Of a stretch of DNA of 64,000 nt, positions 58,333 through 64,000 are shown piece after piece. Source of the stretch: Lepraria neglecta (Eukaryota > Ascomycota > Lecanoromycetes > Lecanorales > Stereocaulaceae); assembly GCA_033220425.1 (NCBI GenBank), contig CM065652.1:1798001-1862000 (forward strand). Direction: 5' to 3'. Below the pieces are notes generated by a model that worked only from the letters and a program-made list of their open reading frames with translations, was not told the DNA's origin and did not search any database. A program made the position numbers and the translations under genes. Numbering within the stretch: the first letter of the stretch is position 1; the number at the start of each line of letters is the position of its first letter.

Positions 58333-58580
58333 GCAGAGTATGATTAGCACGAACAGGAAGATGGGGCTCGCGGGGTCAGTGATCATGAAATAGGTTCCTT
58401 TCATAGACTAAAACATACAAGCGACACCGTCGTGCAATAAGAAGACCTTATGACCATAATCCACAAAGTCAAATTGGTATCGTACGACCGCTAGCGATGC
58501 CATTAGACCATGCCCTTTCTCATCCATTGTATCCAACCCTAAGTGTTCATTCACCTCATTCACGTGCCAATCCTCAGCCT

Positions 58581-60116
58581 TTAGAAGCGATACTGCACCG
58601 GCTTCCGAACCTCCTCTTCTTCTGTTTCATCCTCCCCATCTCCCCTATGCATAGTAGTATCATTGGGTGCGGCCGCCTGCCGATTCCCATAACTTGTGCT
58701 CGCTTGATACCCAGGACGATAGACGCCAGGTTGATTCATGTCCCTAGTCTCCTTTGGCGGCATCCCGTATTGAGGGGAAAGCGGCGCTTGTTGTGTATCT
58801 TCCTCTGGTCGATTGGTCTCGTTATGATCGCCAAACGGGTTCTGCTCGTCTGATGGTGGTACTTGTTTCTTTGAGCCAGGACCATTCAAAGACAATCCTG
58901 GTGGAGGGCCGGTAGATGGGTTCGCCGGGGCTTCGTAGGGACCGCTTTGGTTATGTGGAGGGTTTGGTGAGGGAGTTCCGGTAGCTCGTCGAGCCTGTAG
59001 CATTGCTCGCTGATGTCTTGACAAGGCTGTTGCTAGCTGGTCGTTTGTTTCGATGAGGGTTAAGAGTGTATCTTCATCTGGCGGAGGGTTGTCGGAGTGG
59101 ATGTAGCTTTGTACCGAACGCGAAGCCGATTGACATCGCTCCACGAACTCTTTGATCAGTTCGTTTCCTAGCACTTCGGTCGGTGGTGTTGATTGCACGA
59201 CTTGTGAGAGGAGCTTAGCGGATGTTTTAGCTTCTTCTACTCGTTGGGCGAGTTCGGCTGGTGGAGGGAGGCCGCGGGGCTTGTGGTTTCGGGCGAAGTA
59301 ATTCTGTTGATTGGGGTGGTACTGTGGATTCATCATGTTCGGCTGTACTGCTGGCTGTAGCTCGTGTTAGTAACCGGGCCATATCTAATTTGCACAATAC
59401 TTACTCCTCCATCTAGTCTACCCCCTCGTTTAGTTATCTTCGCCTTCTCCTTAATCCACATATCACGCAGACCGGCCAAGGTCTCATTATTAGCCTTATT
59501 CTTTTCAAAATTGTCCAGCGTTTCCCTCAGGATCTGCTGAACGCTCATGTCTTTTCCATCTCGTAATAGCTCTTTCACCGTGCTCACGAACTTCTGGTCT
59601 AGGTTTCTCGTAAAGCTCTTCCCGGGATTGTCCGCCAGTATCCGCACCAGCATGATTGCATTGTATTGGACGTAGGCTCGTTGGTGATTCTCCTTTGAGA
59701 GAAACTTTCTTATCCGAAGGGAAGCTTCTGTGGCGGCGGCTGGACTTGATTCTGCAGCTTCGACGATGACGGGTAGATGTAAGACCTCTTCGCCCTTATC
59801 GAAGAGTCAGCAGTGCATCGAATAGGAGGTAGGTTAATTGGAAGGGCGCACGGAGTTGTTTGGTCCTCCGGACTCGCAGAATAGCCTCTACAAAAAACGT
59901 CAGTATCCCAATGCTCCAGATCCGAAGATCGTATGTCGAGAGTACTGACCACTCCTCTGGCGACGCTTGCCTCGGGCGAATCGCCATTAGGGATAGCTTT
60001 CTCAGAGTCCCCACCTGTTTGCTTGTCAGAAGCTGCAGTATTACTCGTTTCTGAAGAGCCTCGCTGAGCGACTCACTCGGGCGCCTGCTTATAGAACCCC
60101 AGATCCGTCTATGCAT
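58581..60116 (-). CDS. VHS-GAT domain trafficking adaptor
   Basis: Supported exons are about 60075-59950, 59887-59852 (36 nt), 59794-59405 and 59342-58581, all joined by GT-AG introns and in frame. The spliced text ARGVRLFCESGGPNNSGEEV runs across three exons, confirming the join. The VHS domain covers VEAAESSPAAATEASLRIRKF and ADNPGKSFTRNLDQKF. A GAT three-helix bundle follows (AELAQRVEEAKTSAKLLSQVV, LLTLIETNDQLATAL), and then a Pro/Asn/Gln-rich tail with an NPFGD clathrin-adaptor-like motif. Such proteins bind ubiquitinated cargo at Golgi and endosomes. The first exon is unclear: the ATG at 60116 is out of frame by one base from the next conserved block. Confidence 0.8.
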
Positions 60117-60775
60117 GATTCAGAACTTGATTGTTTGTTGTTTCAGACTGACAGCAACGAAGTTAAGCTATTCAGCCTCACGGCAAGCGGCTCTTGGCGC
60201 ATGGGTGGCGGCAATCGTGAATGGAGACGCGGGCTTCACTAAAGCAAAGGCTCTTTCCCGTCCCTTCTTCACGTAGAATACCTGAGTAAAAGATAATTGG
60301 ATTGATAGATGCTGATCCTTCTGATATCGAGAACTTGAAGAGGGTCGATCCTTCGGGAAAAGAAGATTGCGGGAGCCTCCTTCATTTAAGAGAATTTTCG
60401 CCTTCATGACAGCGTACGTCAGCCTAGTATACGTGTCTCAGTATCTACAGGTCCGTGTGCAGAGGAATTCTTCTTGGTTTACACGACTCGTGACGCTCAA
60501 AGGCAGTCTGGAGAAAAGGCGTGTTGCCTCACCTTGTGAAATGAGAATGTGGACAGGACCAGATACAAGCGGACTAGAGAGCTCTGAAAACTCGTATAAG
60601 TATATTCGTTTCATTGATACCGTTAGGCCACACTAGATCTTCCCACCGACATCGTTGTAATGTACAGTCTATCATATCCATATCTACAATTCCCTCCCAT
60701 GCTCCGCTCGCTAAATGCTATGAAAATGTCTTTGACAGTATGCAAGAGACCAGTCCTCCAGTCAGCGCATAGGAT
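60117..60775. other. Intergenic between VHS-GAT and UBX genes
   Basis: Holds the promoter and perhaps a non-recognised first exon of the VHS-GAT gene and the 3' end of the UBX gene. A 79-codon minus frame (60168-60407) is of unclear meaning. Confidence 0.4.
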
Positions 60776-62362
60776 CTAATCCTCACCATTTTCCTCATCG
60801 TTGACAGGTTCCACGATCAGGTTGCCGCTTCGTCCCACTTTGCTCCCAACAGTACCTCCAGCGTCAATGTCATAAACGACTCGGGGCATGGGCGAAACGA
60901 GGCGGAAGCCGTACTTGTGCTCATAGCCTGCTGGATCCGTTGCCGAGGACGTGTCCTCACTAGCGTTCAAGATCTCATAGCATTCGACAAAAGCATATAA
61001 CTCTTCCATGTCTGCCTCTTCTGAGAACTTGCGGATGACCCGCTCTCCACTAGTCAACCGTATGCTGATCTGCGTGATATCCTTGACGTTAGGCCCAGGC
61101 TCTTTTGGTATCGATTGCGCCCTCCATCGCCTCCACTGTTCCACCTTCTGGGCCTCCCTATCTTCAGCTTCGGCCTTCGCTTTAGCTTCCTCCTCTGCTC
61201 GCTTCTGTGCAGCTTCAGCTTCCCTACGTTGCCTGGCACGTTCTCGATCTTGTGCTAATGATCGCTCGTAGGCGCTGTTTTGCTCTTCTCGTAAGTTCCG
61301 CGTAGCTTGCTGTTCATTCCTTGTTGCCCGTACGCGATCCAAGGCCTGCGAATGCTGGTTGATTGCCGTTCGTAGCTTGGCGATGAAGGCTGAAGCTGGC
61401 TGCAGGCCCGTAATCCGAGCTATAGTCGACATTGTTGTGGTCGAGTCCTGGGGTGTATGGACTACTAATGCGGCGAAGGGGAATTTGCTGCAGTTGAGAG
61501 CATTGGAAACCTGGTAGGCTTCGGAGTCCTGAACACTTCCCGCCCATAGTACAATCTTATTTTGGGGATCGTTGATGAAGTTTACTGCCTCTTGTGAGAG
61601 CAGTGTTTCTCGTACAAATATAGAGGTATCGTCATGCTCAGGTGACAGAAGTACCACCATCAAGAACTTCAGCTCTTTCTTTGCCAAGTCGTAGGCTTGA
61701 GCGTAACCTCCCTCAAAAAACTGTAACTGATGGCTCCCATATTCTTCTTCAAACTCCCTCGTAAATCTGGCTGCAGTATCCCTTGGATTCAGAGCTCTTC
61801 GTCCTGTCCGTGATCTCGCAGGAGATGATCCGCCCGATAATCTGGGTAGTAGACGCGGCAGGAATGGAAACAGATATCCGAAGAGCGAGAAAGACGAAGA
61901 GAAGAGCCGATAGAGTAGGTTAAATGGGGTGAATAGGATGGCGAGTAGAAGTGGAGGTTTGTAGGTCTGCTGGCTTTCGGGCTGGGGCACTATCCGAGGT
62001 GCTGGTTCTCGAGGCGGAGATCTAGGAGGTCGGAGATAAGATGGGGAGCCATTCAGGAGGTCCTCGCGCCGTATCGACTGAGGTAGAGGAGGGGAAGCTG
62101 GTAATGCAGCGCGAGCTTCTGCTACTGGATCTGAAGCCTCGCCGTCAAAGAATTTTGCAATAGCTATCTGGTCTCTCTCTTAGCTCAAGCCTCCAATTAC
62201 ACCACTGTCCCTTTTGCGTCGACATACCTGAACATTCCACTCAGATCTCTGCAGCAGTGGGATCGCCGCCGAAGGTTCCTGATTCGTGACAGATGTGAAG
62301 GTCCCTAGCGCAAGCTGCTGGCTTTCACTAAGTTGCCCCGGGTCAAAGTCCTGAGCTGACAT
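60776..62362 (-). CDS. UBX-domain ER-associated degradation factor (FAF2/Ubx2 type)
   Basis: Exon 1 is 62362-62228 (45 codons) and exon 2 is 62167-60776, with a 60-nt intron, giving about 508 residues. Order of domains: an N-terminal UBA (SESQQLALGTFTSVTNQEPSAAIPLLQRSEWNVQIAIAKF), a membrane hairpin (PPLLLAILFTPFNLLYRLF), a UAS thioredoxin-like domain (FFEGGYAQAYDLAKKELKFLMVVLL), a charged coiled coil (ERARQRREAEAAQKRAEEEAK), and a C-terminal UBX domain (DITQISIRLTSGERVIRKF). This is the architecture of FAF2/UBXD8 and yeast Ubx2, which recruit Cdc48/p97 to ER and lipid droplets for ERAD. No lesions were seen. Confidence 0.9.
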
Positions 62363-62820
62363 GGCAAGTAAACCAAATGACAAAGCCTGCTGTGTTTTGA
62401 TGTAGTGGTTGTGTTCGGTGATGGACAAAGACCAGGATGTCAACAGCTAGTCCAAGCGCCACATGCGGGACGCCGCAATCGATTTCTCTATCAGCTCGAA
62501 TTGTCTTCACCACTGGCCCCACGATTGCCTACATACCTGGCCTTCTAAATTAGCTTTTGATCGTTGCTAAAGCTGTGTTTCTAGCTCCACATATCTTCGC
62601 ATTTCAATCCTGCTCATCTTCTTATCAATGGGTCCGGATCTGAGCATAATTCCGTGATCTACTTTCTCACGAGGCTTAGCAAGCCTGGGGCCAGGTAGCT
62701 CTACTGGGATGAGGTACAAGAGCCTTGAAGTGCCTTCTTCTTCTAACTGACAATCTTCTACAGTGCTTACATACTTTTGGAACCAATATGGCCGAACGAT
62801 AGAGTACGGAAACGCGAAGA
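62363..62820. promoter_or_regulatory. Divergent promoter UBX gene / PAN3
   Basis: 458 bp between the start codons of two oppositely directed housekeeping genes. A minus-strand open frame here (62567-62827) is antisense to the PAN3 start and is not called. Confidence 0.55.
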
Positions 62821-64000
62821 ATGGCAACGTTGATGCAGGGCAATGCGGAGGATTCGCGGCGGGCAGGGAATTCTCCCAGACCGAAAGGGCGCGGTAAGAG
62901 CTGGACTACGGACTCATAGCGACGCGGGCTAGAAACATACAATGGGAGAGCCAGTGCTGATATTGTTGGAGGAACAGAAAACGCGAAGGACACGCTCTGT
63001 AGGAATGTCACAATATACGGCCACTGTCGCTACGAGGACAAAGGTAGTAATATTCTTGTGCAAGACAACAGACTGGAGGAAAGGGAGGCTGATTCGGCTG
63101 TTGAAGGATGTGCCTTCAACCACGACCCTGTCAAGCCTCAACTACCCCATACTCAGACCGAGAGGTGTGCTTTGTGGCTTCCTTGCCGACAAAAATGGGT
63201 GCTTACCATAGTGTAGTGTCAAGAAGCGCTTCAACGTTGACTCGCCGACTTTTACTCCCTCCTCACTCGCTGTAAATGGGAACCACACTGCCGCAAAGAA
63301 CCCTGGCCTTTCGCCGAAAGCTGCCATTGCTGCACCATTCAGACCTAGAAACCTTACGCCAGGTACTCAAGACTCGATCTCTATCAGTGAAGTTATTACT
63401 AAATCGCATAAGCTCCCAGCGCCCCTTCCTCATCTGTCTCATCATCATCGTTGAAACCATATAATCCGAATGCACCTGATTGGATATCGCCAGAAGCTCA
63501 GGAGTTCCCTCCTCAAACATACAATGCCGTAAGTAACAACCGATTTCTCTTTCTCTGTCTCCTTCTCCATAGCATTCTCTTCTTCCAAGCATCATTGTAT
63601 CCAAATCCAGTCTTCGCAGCGATGCCAGCAAAGGAATCATGGAAAATCGTCAAGGGAACGAGAGAGCCAGCCATGATCTGACGGCTGAGACACCCGAGCC
63701 TGGCGCGCGGCCTGGAAGTGTGTCTGAACCCATTGGAGATTCGACTATTTCGGAAGCCTTTTCCCTATCCCTCTCCTATCTCTTGTGGTTATCCTTCTCA
63801 GCCGCAATTACATATTCAGCAACGTAATCGATTGTATCAGAACGCTCATTGTGTTAACCAGAACGATCAAAACTCCGATTATTCCCATTCCAATCCATAT
63901 GAATCCTACGCCACATCCACGCCCGCCGCTCCTACCCCAAACGCGCCTGACCTTCAACAAAACGCCAGTATCTACCCTCCAGAGACAAATGGGTTCCAAC
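62821..64000 (+). CDS. PAN3: PAN2-PAN3 deadenylase subunit PAN3, 5' part
   Basis: Exons are 62821-62893, 62951-63043, 63107-63164, 63217-63362 and 63413-63528; at least one more exon follows and runs off the right edge. Splicing is in frame at each joint. The CCCH zinc finger (DTLCRNVTIYGHCRYEDKGCAFNH) is assembled across exons 2 and 3, and the PAM2-like RFNVDSPTFTPSSLAVNG lies in exon 4. WISPEAQEFPPQTYNA in exon 5 and NPYESYATSTPAAPTPNA near the edge fit the Pro/Gln-rich linker before the pseudokinase. PAN3 bridges PAN2 to poly(A)-binding protein and starts mRNA tail shortening. The C-terminal pseudokinase and coiled coil lie beyond the window. Confidence 0.9.

Noticed and set aside
62567-63141. 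Minus-strand open frames of 70-111 codons
   Set aside because: They are antisense to the first PAN3 exons, whose zinc finger and PAM2-like motif are clear.

Overview
The window is nuclear DNA of a filamentous ascomycete (Pezizomycotina). The evidence is the many short introns (about 45-95 nt, mostly GT-AG with CTAAC/CTAAT-like branch sites), compact divergent promoters, and fungal-specific families: FunK1 kinase, GH55, CYSTM, a patatin-NACHT-ankyrin receptor, a DUF3435-type recombinase and Tc1-type relics carrying repeat-induced-mutation-like stops. I cannot assign a genus. No rRNA, tRNA or CRISPR array was seen.

Layout. 0-9.3 kb: 3' part of a GH55 exo-beta-1,3-glucanase, a decayed NOD-like receptor (patatin, two P-loop regions, ankyrin repeats) and an intact gene joining UBA-like repeats to a caspase-like protease domain. 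9.3-16 kb: gene-poor DNA with duplicated fragments, a 99-bp and a 126-bp tandem repeat, and nested inverted-repeat elements. 16-24 kb: a CYSTM micro-protein, two duplicated J-domain genes (one HPD, one HPE), and two related small membrane-protein loci, one of them decayed. 24-32 kb: a short inverted-repeat transposon, an F-box-like gene, a GT8 glycosyltransferase, a 2OG-Fe(II) oxygenase that lacks one iron ligand, and a third J-domain gene with a frameshift. 32-37.5 kb: a dihydropyrimidinase-type amidohydrolase and a nitrilase converging on each other, then a Cys-rich membrane protein. 38-47 kb: a decayed transcription-factor-like gene, then the housekeeping block RSE1/SF3B3 and an MSS51-like gene sharing a divergent promoter. 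47-56 kb: a disrupted cyanovirin-N/ricin-B-like lectin gene, a coiled-coil gene, a BAHD acyltransferase, a decayed DUF3435 recombinase and a decayed Tc1/mariner transposase. 56-64 kb: FunK1 kinase, a VHS-GAT trafficking adaptor, a UBX-domain ERAD factor and the 5' part of PAN3.

How they fit together. The housekeeping genes (RSE1, MSS51-like, VHS-GAT, UBX, PAN3) are intact, sit close together and are spliced normally. The accessory genes between them are duplicated, frame-broken or flanked by repeats. The most unusual intact gene is the UBA-repeat/caspase-like fusion (6529-9236), next to the dead NOD-like receptor; together they look like the remains of an accessory cell-death or self-recognition region. 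That role is inference. The domain structure and the breaks are read from the sequence.
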